Positions 6,503 through 11,664 of a DNA stretch of 11,664 bases are shown piece by piece. The position numbers and the translations under genes are program-made. This stretch comes from Acidimicrobiia bacterium (lineage in GTDB: Bacteria; Actinomycetota; Acidimicrobiia; Acidimicrobiales; Bin134), in assembly GCA_009843565.1 (NCBI GenBank), contig VYDF01000262.1, positions 285 to 11,948 on the forward strand, written 5' to 3'. The notes beneath the pieces are model-generated. The model had not been told where the DNA came from. It saw only the letters and a program-made list of their open reading frames with translations, and searched no databases. The stretch's first letter is position 1. Every line of letters begins with the position of its first letter.

Positions 6503-6616
6503 TCAGCCCTGCCTCTGCTTGTGTCGAGGGTTGGCGCAGATCACTCGCACTCGCCCATGTCGGCGTATGACTCTGCACTTGTCGCAGATTCTCTTGACGC
6601 TGGGACGGACTTTCAC
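6503..6616 (-). CDS. rpmJ: 50S ribosomal protein L36 (zinc-ribbon form)
   Basis: L36 is the smallest large-subunit protein and stabilises 23S rRNA near its C-terminal folds. Translation from GTG 6616 gives 37 residues, MKVRPSVKRICDKCRVIRRH followed by GRVRVICANPRHKQRQG. Cys11, Cys14, Cys27 and His32 form the full zinc-binding set, so this is the zinc-containing version; the zinc-free paralogue used in zinc starvation lacks these cysteines. GAAAGG lies six bases before the GTG. It lies between infA (49 bases) and rpsM (3 bases), its standard place. Confidence 0.97.
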   Translation of the reverse strand: MKVRPSVKRICDKCRVIRRHGRVRVICANPRHKQRQG

Positions 6617-6665
6617 GGTGTGCCTTTCTATGATCCGTTGTGCCCTATTTCCACAATTAATGGGG

Positions 6666-6890
6666 CTATTTGTATCGGTAGGTGATCCGGCCCCGCTGGA
6701 GGTCGTATGGGGTCAATTCCACTTGGACCCGATCGCCGGGGAGGATTCTGATGTAGTGCATCCGCATCTTGCCGGAGATGTGGGTGAGCACTTTGTGCCC
6801 GTTCTCGAGTTCGACTCGGAACATGGCATTGGGAAGGGACTCGGTGACCGTCCCTTCCATGATGATGGCGTCTTCCTTGTTTTTCGCCAA
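6666..6890 (-). CDS. infA: translation initiation factor IF-1
   Basis: IF-1 occupies the A site of the 30S subunit during initiation and works with IF-2 and IF-3. The 74 residues form one S1-like OB fold and match the family closely, including EGTVTESLPNAMFRVELENG, HISGKMRMHYIRILPGD and RGRITYRYK. The start is a TTG at 6890, translated as Met, giving MAKNKEDAIIMEG; a strong AGGAGAGG lies six bases before it. The in-frame TTG at 6917 would place that site inside the gene and is rejected. A TTG start on this essential factor is notable and may limit its expression. Confidence 0.97.
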   Translation of the reverse strand: MAKNKEDAIIMEGTVTESLPNAMFRVELENGHKVLTHISGKMRMHYIRILPGDRVQVELTPYDLQRGRITYRYK

Positions 6891-6972
6891 GGGCGACCTC
6901 TCCTGACGTCTTGGCAAGTTGGTGCGGCGAACCGCGCGAATAGCGGCCCACTAGGTGAGCCGAATCACCATG
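6891..6972 (-). other. adk-infA spacer without map
   Basis: This 82-base spacer holds the infA ribosome binding site and little else. In many actinobacteria the methionine aminopeptidase gene map lies here between adk and infA. None of the frames gives a piece resembling the end or start of a methionine aminopeptidase, so there is no visible remnant. I found no convincing promoter or terminator. Confidence 0.6.
6897..6904 (-). promoter_or_regulatory. ribosome binding site that fixes the infA TTG start
   Basis: AGGAGAGG on the minus strand lies six bases before TTG 6890. It decides between this start and the in-frame TTG at 6917, and it explains how a weak start codon can still be used well. 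Confidence 0.8.
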
Positions 6973-7530
6973 CTATCTGGCATCGACGACCTGGGACAAA
7001 CGGGCGAACACTTCGTCTTCGGTTCCCAGCCCATCAACGACGGTCAGACGACCCCGCTCTTCGAACCAGGCGAGCAGCGGTGCGGTCTCAGCCTCATAGA
7101 GCTCAAGTCGGCGAGAAATGGTCTCTTCGGTGTCATCGTCTCGACCTCGGGCCAGCATTCGCTCGGTGACCTCGGCGATGGGAACGTCCAGATTTATGGC
7201 CAAATCGGGGCCGGTTCCCCCCAGGATCTCGGCGAGAGCGTCGGCTTGGGCGGTGGTTCTGGGGAATCCGTCCAACAGCACGCCTTGGGCTTGAATGTCG
7301 TCGTCGGCCAGCCGCTCGCCCACGATCCCGATCATTATGTCGTCGCCCACCAGGTTGCCGGCGTCCATCACGGCCTTGGCCCTAAGCCCCAGCTCAGTGC
7401 CCGCGGCCACCGCGGCCCGCAGCATGTCGCCGGTGGAGACGTGGACCACCCCATAGCGCTCGGCCAAGAACGCAGCCTGGGTACCCTTGCCTGAACCCTG
7501 GCGGCCCAGTATGACCAGCACCAAGGGCAT
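6973..7530 (-). CDS. adk: adenylate kinase, short-lid type
   Basis: Adk catalyses ATP + AMP = 2 ADP and balances adenylate pools in the cytoplasm. The 185-residue protein has a P-loop GRQGSGKGT at 9-17, the AMP-site motif STGDMLR at 32-38, DGFPRT at 87-92, and a short lid around RGRDDDTEETISRRL (128-142) with no zinc cysteines. This matches the roughly 181-residue short form of mycobacteria. The P-loop differs from the usual G-x-PGAGKGT: proline is replaced by Gln11. The Lys15, Gly and Thr needed for phosphate binding are intact, so it should be active. ATG 7530 overlaps the secY stop by one base (TAATG). Confidence 0.97.
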   Translation of the reverse strand: MPLVLVILGRQGSGKGTQAAFLAERYGVVHVSTGDMLRAAVAAGTELGLRAKAVMDAGNLVGDDIMIGIVGERLADDDIQAQGVLLDGFPRTTAQADALAEILGGTGPDLAINLDVPIAEVTERMLARGRDDDTEETISRRLELYEAETAPLLAWFEERGRLTVVDGLGTEDEVFARLSQVVDAR

Positions 7531-8879
7531 TACTTCAAGAAGCCCTCGTAGTTTCTCATCATGAGCTGGCTGTCGATCTGCTTCATGGTTTCCAGGGCCA
7601 CACCCACGGCGATGAGCACGGAGATGCCGCTGAAGCTATAGGCCGCCGCGCTCCGGCTGTCGATGTACTGGGACAGGGCGATGGCGGGGATGACGGCCAC
7701 CGCAGCGATGAACAGCGCTCCCGGCAGTGTGATGCGAGACAGAATGCGGCCCAGGTAGCGCTCGGTTTGGCGGCCGGGTCGGATTCCGGGGATGAACCCA
7801 CCCTGCTTGCGGATCTGGTCGGCCTGCTTGACCGGGTCGAATGTAATGGCGGTGTAGAAGTAGGCGAAGCCCACGATCATCAGGGCGAAGACGATCAGAT
7901 ACACGGTGTCGGCCGGGTCGCCCAAGTGGGTGTTCACCCAGTTTTGGACGCTCTCCCCCCAGGTGTTTTGGTCGGGGTTTGAGTCCGACGGAAGCACGGC
8001 GGAGAGCAGGATGGGCAGGTACAGAACCGAACTGGCGAAGATGATGGGAATCACGCCGGACTGGTTCACCTTCAACGGGATGTAGGTGCTTTGTCCGCCG
8101 GCCATGCGGCGGCCCACCACCCGCTTGGCGAACTGAACAGGAATCTGGCGCTGGCCGCTCTCCACGAACACGATTGCCACCAGCAGAGCCAGGTACATGA
8201 AAGCGATAACGAATACCGCTCCCCAACCCTCAGAAGCTTTCACCAACGAGAACTGGTTGGGAATGGTGGACACCACCGAGGCGAAGATGATCAGCGACAT
8301 GCCGTTGCCGATGCCCTTTTGGGTGATGAGCTCGCCCATCCACATCAGCAAGGCGGTGCCGGCGGTGAGGGTGAGCACCACCAGGAACACCCGCGGTGCG
8401 GTGAAGTTGGGCAGCAGATCGATGGCCTGGTTGGCGTTGCCGCCGGTGAGGCTGAACCCGCCGCCGCCGTTGTGGAACAAGAAGGAGAACGACGTGGCCT
8501 GGATGATGGCGATGGCGATGGTCAGATACCGGGTCCACTGGGTGATCTTGCGCTGACCCACCGCACCCTGGTTCTGCCACTGCTCGATTCGGGGGATCAC
8601 CACGCCCAGCACCTGCATGATGATCGACGCGGTGATGTAGGGGAAGATGCCCAGGGCGAAGATGGCGAACTGCGACAAGGCGCCGCCGGAGAAGAAGTTG
8701 AGAAGACCGGTGACGCCACCGGCATCGGCTTGGTTGCGGAGCTGGTCCACGGCGTCGAGGTCGACACCGGGGGAAGGAATGGCCACGCCGAGACGGAAGA
8801 TCACCAGCATCGACAGGGTGAACAGGATCTTGTTCCGCAGATCAGCTACGCGGAACATGTTTGTCACCCTGGTGAGCAC
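7530..8879 (-). CDS. secY: preprotein translocase subunit SecY
   Basis: SecY is the channel of the Sec translocon, through which unfolded proteins cross or enter the cytoplasmic membrane with SecE, SecG and SecA. The 449-residue protein begins with DLRNKILFTLSMLVIFRLG, the first membrane helix, and about ten hydrophobic segments follow. The plug region GGVTGLLNFFSGGALSQFAI (54-73), the conserved SLIIFASVVSTIPN (195-208), and the cytosolic motif GFIPGIRPGRQTERYL (361-376) with Arg367 are clear. The start is GTG 8879, supported by AAGGAG five bases upstream; an ATG at residue 8 lacks such a site. It lies between rplO and adk, its standard place in the spc operon. Confidence 0.98.
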   Translation of the reverse strand: MLTRVTNMFRVADLRNKILFTLSMLVIFRLGVAIPSPGVDLDAVDQLRNQADAGGVTGLLNFFSGGALSQFAIFALGIFPYITASIIMQVLGVVIPRIEQWQNQGAVGQRKITQWTRYLTIAIAIIQATSFSFLFHNGGGGFSLTGGNANQAIDLLPNFTAPRVFLVVLTLTAGTALLMWMGELITQKGIGNGMSLIIFASVVSTIPNQFSLVKASEGWGAVFVIAFMYLALLVAIVFVESGQRQIPVQFAKRVVGRRMAGGQSTYIPLKVNQSGVIPIIFASSVLYLPILLSAVLPSDSNPDQNTWGESVQNWVNTHLGDPADTVYLIVFALMIVGFAYFYTAITFDPVKQADQIRKQGGFIPGIRPGRQTERYLGRILSRITLPGALFIAAVAVIPAIALSQYIDSRSAAAYSFSGISVLIAVGVALETMKQIDSQLMMRNYEGFLK

Positions 8880-8884
8880 AATGA

Positions 8885-8890
8885 CTCCTT
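8885..8890 (-). promoter_or_regulatory. ribosome binding site fixing the secY GTG start
   Basis: AAGGAG on the minus strand overlaps the rplO stop codon and lies five bases before GTG 8879. It favours this GTG over the in-frame GTG at 8867 and the ATG at 8858. Confidence 0.75.
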
Positions 8891-9375
8891 TAGCGGTTGG
8901 TGAGAGCGTTGCCCTTGGCCGGTGGCCGCCCGGTGAAGGGCTTGGGCAACACCTCCACGCTACCGCCTGCGGCAGTAATGGCCGCTTTCGCCGATTCGGA
9001 GAAGCCGTGGGCTTTGACGGTGACCGCTCGGGTCAGCTCGCCGCGGCCCAGCACCTTGGCCAAAGCGCCCTTGTGCAGCAGCCCCTGCTGGTGCAATACC
9101 TCCGGGGTGATCTCGTTGAGCCCGGTGGCCTCAATCACATCTAGGTTGATGGCTTGGTACTCCACCCGGAACGGGTTCTTGAATCCCCGCAGCTTGGGCA
9201 CACGGCGGGCCAGAGGCATCTGGCCGCCCTCGAATCCCACGGGGATCTTGCTCCGGGCCCGTTGGCCCTTCATGCCCCGCCCTGCGGTCTTCCCACCCTT
9301 GCCGGCGATGCCCCGAGCCTTGCGCTGCGGCCGCTTGCGAGAGCCGGGAGCTGGTTTCAAATCATGCACCTTCAT
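8890..9375 (-). CDS. rplO: 50S ribosomal protein L15
   Basis: L15 is a late-assembling large-subunit protein with a long basic N-terminal extension reaching into 23S rRNA. The 161 residues begin MKVHDLKPAPGSRK, continue with the glycine- and arginine-rich KARGIAGKGGKTAGRGMKGQ, then the GFEGGQMPLARRVPKLRGF signature, and a C-terminal fold ending around FSESAKAAITAAGGSVEVL. It is slightly longer than the usual 145-150 residues because of a C-terminal tail. ATG 9375 overlaps the rpmD stop as ATGA, a coupled junction, with GGAGGAG about eleven bases upstream. Confidence 0.97.
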   Translation of the reverse strand: MKVHDLKPAPGSRKRPQRKARGIAGKGGKTAGRGMKGQRARSKIPVGFEGGQMPLARRVPKLRGFKNPFRVEYQAINLDVIEATGLNEITPEVLHQQGLLHKGALAKVLGRGELTRAVTVKAHGFSESAKAAITAAGGSVEVLPKPFTGRPPAKGNALTNR

Positions 9376-9557
9376 GACTCGTCGGTCTCCTCCCAAGAAA
9401 TCAGGTGGGCCACCTTGTCGATCATCCCCCTGACTTCAGGGGCGTCGGGCAGGGTGTTGGTTTGCCCTATGCCCCGCAAGCCCAATGCCCGCAGCGTGCC
9501 CCGCTGCTTGGGCCTGGTGCCGATCTGAGATCGAGTCTGAGTGACCTTGATAGCCAT
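9372..9557 (-). CDS. rpmD: 50S ribosomal protein L30
   Basis: L30 is a small large-subunit protein binding 23S rRNA. The 61 residues match the family: MAIKVTQTRSQIGTRPKQRG, TLRALGLRGIGQTN, and DAPEVRGMIDKVAHLI. ATG 9557 is chosen because GAGGAG lies eight bases upstream; the in-frame GTG at 9563 is only two bases from that site and overlaps the rpsE stop. The gene follows rpsE by five bases and overlaps rplO by four. The short acidic end WEETDES is less conserved. Confidence 0.97.
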   Translation of the reverse strand: MAIKVTQTRSQIGTRPKQRGTLRALGLRGIGQTNTLPDAPEVRGMIDKVAHLISWEETDES

Positions 9558-9562
9558 GGCCA

Positions 9563-10153
9563 CTACTCCTCGCTGTCGGCCGAGGCAGCGGCCGACGCGC
9601 GCTCCGATTCCCGATAGGCAGCCAGCAGCCCGGCGGGCACGAATTCATCGGCGGGAATGCCCCGGTGACGGGCCACCTCGTCGGGGCGTTTGAGGGCCTT
9701 GAGACCGGCAATGGTGGCTCGAGCGACGTTGATGTGGTTGGGCGAGCCCAGCGACTTGCACAGCACGTCGCCGATGCCGGCCTCTTCCAGAATGGCCCGA
9801 GCGGCACCACCGGCGATCACGCCGGTACCGGGCGCTGCCGGCTTGAGCAAGACTCTCCCGGCGCCCATCTCACCGATTACCGGGTGGGTGATGGTAGACG
9901 AGGCCAGCGGCACTCGAAACAGATTGCGGCGGGCCTCTTCGGTGCCCTTCTGTATGGCCAGGGGTACCTCTTTGGCCTTGCCGTAGCCCAATCCGACCCG
10001 GCCTGCGCCGTCGCCGATCACCACCAGCGCGGTGAAGGAGAAGCGGCGTCCGCCCTTGACCACTTTGGCCACCCGGTTGATGTTGATCACCCGGGAGTCG
10101 CGCAGCTGGCCGTCGCCACTCGGTGTGGTGGTTGAGGTTGAGGTGTCAGTCAT
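9563..10153 (-). CDS. rpsE: 30S ribosomal protein S5
   Basis: S5 lies near the decoding centre and mRNA entry, and affects translational accuracy. The 196-residue protein has a Thr/Ser-rich N-terminal extension (about 1-18), the double-stranded RNA-binding-like domain starting at VININRVAKVVKGGRRFSF (22-41), the VGLGYGKAKEV motif (53-63), and the C-terminal domain with GAARAILEEAGIGDVLCKSLGSPN (116-139). The C-terminus is Ala/Ser-rich and acidic. The frame is open upstream, but ATG 10153 is fixed by GGGAG six bases before it. A 58-base spacer separates it from rplR. Confidence 0.98.
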   Translation of the reverse strand: MTDTSTSTTTPSGDGQLRDSRVININRVAKVVKGGRRFSFTALVVIGDGAGRVGLGYGKAKEVPLAIQKGTEEARRNLFRVPLASSTITHPVIGEMGAGRVLLKPAAPGTGVIAGGAARAILEEAGIGDVLCKSLGSPNHINVARATIAGLKALKRPDEVARHRGIPADEFVPAGLLAAYRESERASAAASADSEE

Positions 10154-10211
10154 GAATGTCTCCCATGCGAGAGATTTCGGGAGGTATTGAGTGAATTGGA
10201 GATGATGGTCA
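10154..10211 (-). other. rplR-rpsE spacer with possible SD-masking inverted repeat
   Basis: This 58-base spacer is long for this operon. On the minus strand CTCCC (10183-10179) could pair with GGGAG (10164-10160), which is the rpsE ribosome binding site, around a 14-base loop. The stem is only five base pairs, so a regulatory role is weakly supported. Confidence 0.25.
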
Positions 10212-10574
10212 CTAAAACTCCAGTCCGGCTTCTCGGGCCGAATCGGCCAGGGCGGCCACTCGTCCGTGGTAGCGGAAGCCACCCCGGTCGAAAACCACCG
10301 CGGTGATGTTCTTCTCTTTGGCCCGCTCGGCGATGAGCTTGCCGGCCGCGGCGGCCCCGGCCACATTTCCGGTGGGGCCGGATCGCAATTCGGCCTCGGT
10401 GGTGGAGGCCGACACGATGGTGTGACCCGCCGCGTCGTCGATGAGTTGGGCGATGATGTGGCGGTTAGACCGGTACACGGCCAAGCGAGGGCGCTCAGCG
10501 GTGCCTTGGATCTTCTTGCGAACCCGGCGATGTCGCCGGACCCGGCTCTGGTGCTTGTGCTTGACGCTGCTCAT
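10212..10574 (-). CDS. rplR: 50S ribosomal protein L18
   Basis: L18 binds 5S rRNA and helps place it in the central protuberance of the large subunit. The 120 residues have the basic N-terminus (KHKHQSRVRRHRRVRKKIQG), then RPRLAVYRSNRHIIAQLIDD, the VAGAAAAGKLIAERA helix, and the C-terminal signature VVFDRGGFRYHGRVAALADSAREAGLEF. ATG 10574 has CGGAG five bases upstream and follows rplF by 15 bases. The size and order rplF-rplR-rpsE are standard. Confidence 0.98.
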   Translation of the reverse strand: MSSVKHKHQSRVRRHRRVRKKIQGTAERPRLAVYRSNRHIIAQLIDDAAGHTIVSASTTEAELRSGPTGNVAGAAAAGKLIAERAKEKNITAVVFDRGGFRYHGRVAALADSAREAGLEF

Positions 10575-10589
10575 CGAATCTCCGTTGTC

Positions 10590-11129
10590 CTACTTAGCGG
10601 CCTTCCCGGCCTTTCGGATAATCCGCTCGCCCGCGTAGCGGATGCCCTTGCCCCTATAGGGCTCGGGCTTGCGGATGGCTCGGATATCGGCGGCCACTTG
10701 ACCCACCGCCTGCTTGTCGAAGCCCAGTACGTGGATGCTCGTTTGATTGGGCACCTCGAAGGTCACGCCGTCGGGCGCCTCGACGTATACCGGGTGGCTG
10801 AATCCGAGTTGCAGTTCGATCTTGGCTGCGCCCTGGGCGATGGCCCGATAGCCCACGCCCACAATTTCCAGTTCCTTGCGGAAGCCCTCGCTGACCCCGG
10901 TGACCATGTTGGCCAGCAGCGATCGGCTCAACCCGTGCAGCGCCTTGGTGTTGCGCTGCTCGTCGGCCCGCTCGACGACGACGAACCCGTCCTCGATTCG
11001 AGCCGAGATGGTTTCGGGCAAATCGTGCTCCAGCGTGCCGCGGTTGCCGGCAACCGTGACATGGGCGCCGTCGATGGCCACATCCACGCCATCTGGCACC
11101 GGTATGGGGTTCATTCCATCTCGTGACAC
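10590..11129 (-). CDS. rplF: 50S ribosomal protein L6
   Basis: L6 sits near the factor-binding site of the large subunit, at the base of the stalk. The 179 residues show the two repeated folds of the family, with PIPVPDGVDVAIDG near the start, LLANMVTGVSEGFRKELEIVGVGYRA (71-96), HPVYVEAPDGVTFEVPN, and the C-terminal signature around RAIRKPEPYRGKGIRYAGERI. The start is GTG 11129, with AGGAGG six bases upstream overlapping the rpsH stop. The opening MSRDGMNPIPVP differs from the usual MSRIGKxPIxVP at residues 4 and 6. It follows rpsH by 10 bases. Confidence 0.98.
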   Translation of the reverse strand: MSRDGMNPIPVPDGVDVAIDGAHVTVAGNRGTLEHDLPETISARIEDGFVVVERADEQRNTKALHGLSRSLLANMVTGVSEGFRKELEIVGVGYRAIAQGAAKIELQLGFSHPVYVEAPDGVTFEVPNQTSIHVLGFDKQAVGQVAADIRAIRKPEPYRGKGIRYAGERIIRKAGKAAK

Positions 11130-11135
11130 CGCGAG

Positions 11136-11141
11136 CCTCCT
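11136..11141 (-). promoter_or_regulatory. ribosome binding site fixing the rplF GTG start
   Basis: AGGAGG on the minus strand overlaps the rpsH TAG and lies six bases before GTG 11129. It supports the GTG over the in-frame ATG five codons later. Confidence 0.75.
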
Positions 11142-11544
11142 ACCAGACCACGCAGACGACTTCGCCGCCCATGCGGCGGCGGCGAGCCTCGCGGTCGCTC
11201 ATCAAGCCCTTGCTGGTGGAAACGATGGCCACTCCGAGACCGCCGAGCACACGGGGAATGCTGTCCGACTTGGAGTACACCCTCAGGCCGGGCTTGGACA
11301 CCCGGGTGATCCCGGAGATAACTCGCTCCCGCTGGTCGGAGTACTTCATGTCGATGGTGAGGGTTTGCCCGGGGCCGCGCTCGGCCTCGGCCACCTCGAA
11401 GTTGTCGATGTAGCCCTCCTGCTTCAAAACGTCGGCCAGCGCCACCTTCATCTTGGAAGACGGCATCTTCACCTCGTCGCGCATGGCGGTGTTGGCGTTG
11501 CGTATGCGGGTCAACATGTCGGCGATGGGGTCGGTCATAGTCAC
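11140..11544 (-). CDS. rpsH: 30S ribosomal protein S8
   Basis: S8 binds the central domain of 16S rRNA and, in Escherichia coli, represses the spc operon. The 134 residues read MTMTDPIADMLTRIRNAN, MKVALADVLKQEGYI, VISGITRVSKPGLRVY, and the C-terminal signature GVAIVSTSKGLMSDREARRRR then GGEVVCVVW. Two starts are possible: GTG 11544 and ATG 11538. The GTG is preferred because GAGG lies ten bases before it and sixteen before the ATG. Two tiny overlapping frames fill the spacer to rpsN and run into this start. Confidence 0.97.
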   Translation of the reverse strand: MTMTDPIADMLTRIRNANTAMRDEVKMPSSKMKVALADVLKQEGYIDNFEVAEAERGPGQTLTIDMKYSDQRERVISGITRVSKPGLRVYSKSDSIPRVLGGLGVAIVSTSKGLMSDREARRRRMGGEVVCVVW

Positions 11545-11581
11545 AGCCGCATCACCTCTCCAGTTCTTTAGGGTCGATCAT
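11541..11581 (-). other. two mini reading frames bridging rpsN and rpsH
   Basis: On the minus strand ATG 11581 opens a nine-codon frame, MIDPKELER, ending in TGA at 11554-11552; GAGGTGA lies eight bases before it. Its stop overlaps a second ATG (TGATG) that opens MRL and ends in TGA at 11543-11541, which overlaps the rpsH GTG as GTGA. They could carry ribosomes across the 50-base spacer, or be chance. Confidence 0.25.
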
Positions 11582-11594
11582 CGTTTCAATCACC

Positions 11595-11664
11595 TCACCA
11601 GCTCGCCTTGGTCAGGCCGGGAATTTCCCCGGCGTGGGCCAACTCCCTCAGGCACACCCGACAC
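11595..11664 (-). CDS. rpsN: 30S ribosomal protein S14 type Z, C-terminal end
   Basis: Only the last 22 codons are in the window; the gene starts beyond position 11664. They read CRVCLRELAHAGEIPGLTKA then SW and the stop TGA. This matches the C-terminus of the short zinc-binding S14 (about 61 residues), including the second CxxC pair of its zinc ribbon and the ending KASW. S14 lies in the head of the small subunit and joins late in assembly. Its position directly before rpsH is the normal spc-operon order. The first cysteine pair is outside the window, so the zinc type is inferred from this half only. Confidence 0.9.
   Translation of the reverse strand, partial: CRVCLRELAHAGEIPGLTKASW

Noticed and set aside
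6617..6665. Promoter in the infA-rpmJ spacer (TTGTGG and GATCAT)
   Set aside because: Both boxes match the consensus poorly and the spacing is off; the genes are normally co-transcribed.
8091..8903. Plus-strand open frame of 270 codons opposite secY
   Set aside because: It is the mirror of hydrophobic secY codons, giving a His/Glu/Gly/Asp-rich product with no known fold and no supporting ribosome binding site.

Overview
All recognisable genes in this window lie on the minus strand, so the biology reads from position 11664 down to position 1. The window holds the distal part of the bacterial ribosomal-protein superoperon and the genes that follow it. In transcription order these are rpsN (C-terminal end only), rpsH, rplF, rplR, rpsE, rpmD, rplO, secY, adk, infA, rpmJ, rpsM, rpsK, rpsD, rpoA, rplQ, truA, rplM, rpsI, glmM, and last a small secreted protein with an RCC1-like repeat. 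Twenty genes are complete housekeeping genes. Coding density is very high; the longest spacer is 92 bases.

The organism is most likely a high-GC actinobacterium (Actinomycetota). The order rplQ-truA-rplM-rpsI-glmM, the short Adk lid, the cysteine-free S4, the zinc-ribbon S14 end and the RpoA opening MLVMQRPT all fit that phylum. I lean towards class Acidimicrobiia or a relative, but this is inference from general resemblance and was not tested by a search.

Region 11664-4999 is the spc/alpha block. It makes small- and large-subunit ribosomal proteins, the SecY translocon channel, adenylate kinase, IF-1 and the RNA polymerase alpha subunit. Many junctions are tight: rpmD/rplO overlaps as ATGA, secY/adk as TAATG, and rpsK and rpsD are 1 base apart. 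The map gene, often found between adk and infA in actinobacteria, is missing. Region 4060-2926 carries rplQ and truA. The truA-rplM spacer holds the best promoter candidate of the window, with a perfect 12-base palindrome centred between its -35 and -10 boxes. It would drive rplM-rpsI-glmM, linking ribosome synthesis to cell-wall precursor synthesis.

Region 646-1 is the only accessory-looking part. It encodes a signal peptide, two copies of a 34-residue cysteine-containing repeat, and the start of an RCC1-like repeat cut by an in-frame TAA. Beyond that stop the same frame stays open to the window edge and still reads as RCC1-like repeat, which suggests a recently broken longer gene. I saw no RNA gene, insertion sequence, CRISPR array or convincing intrinsic terminator.
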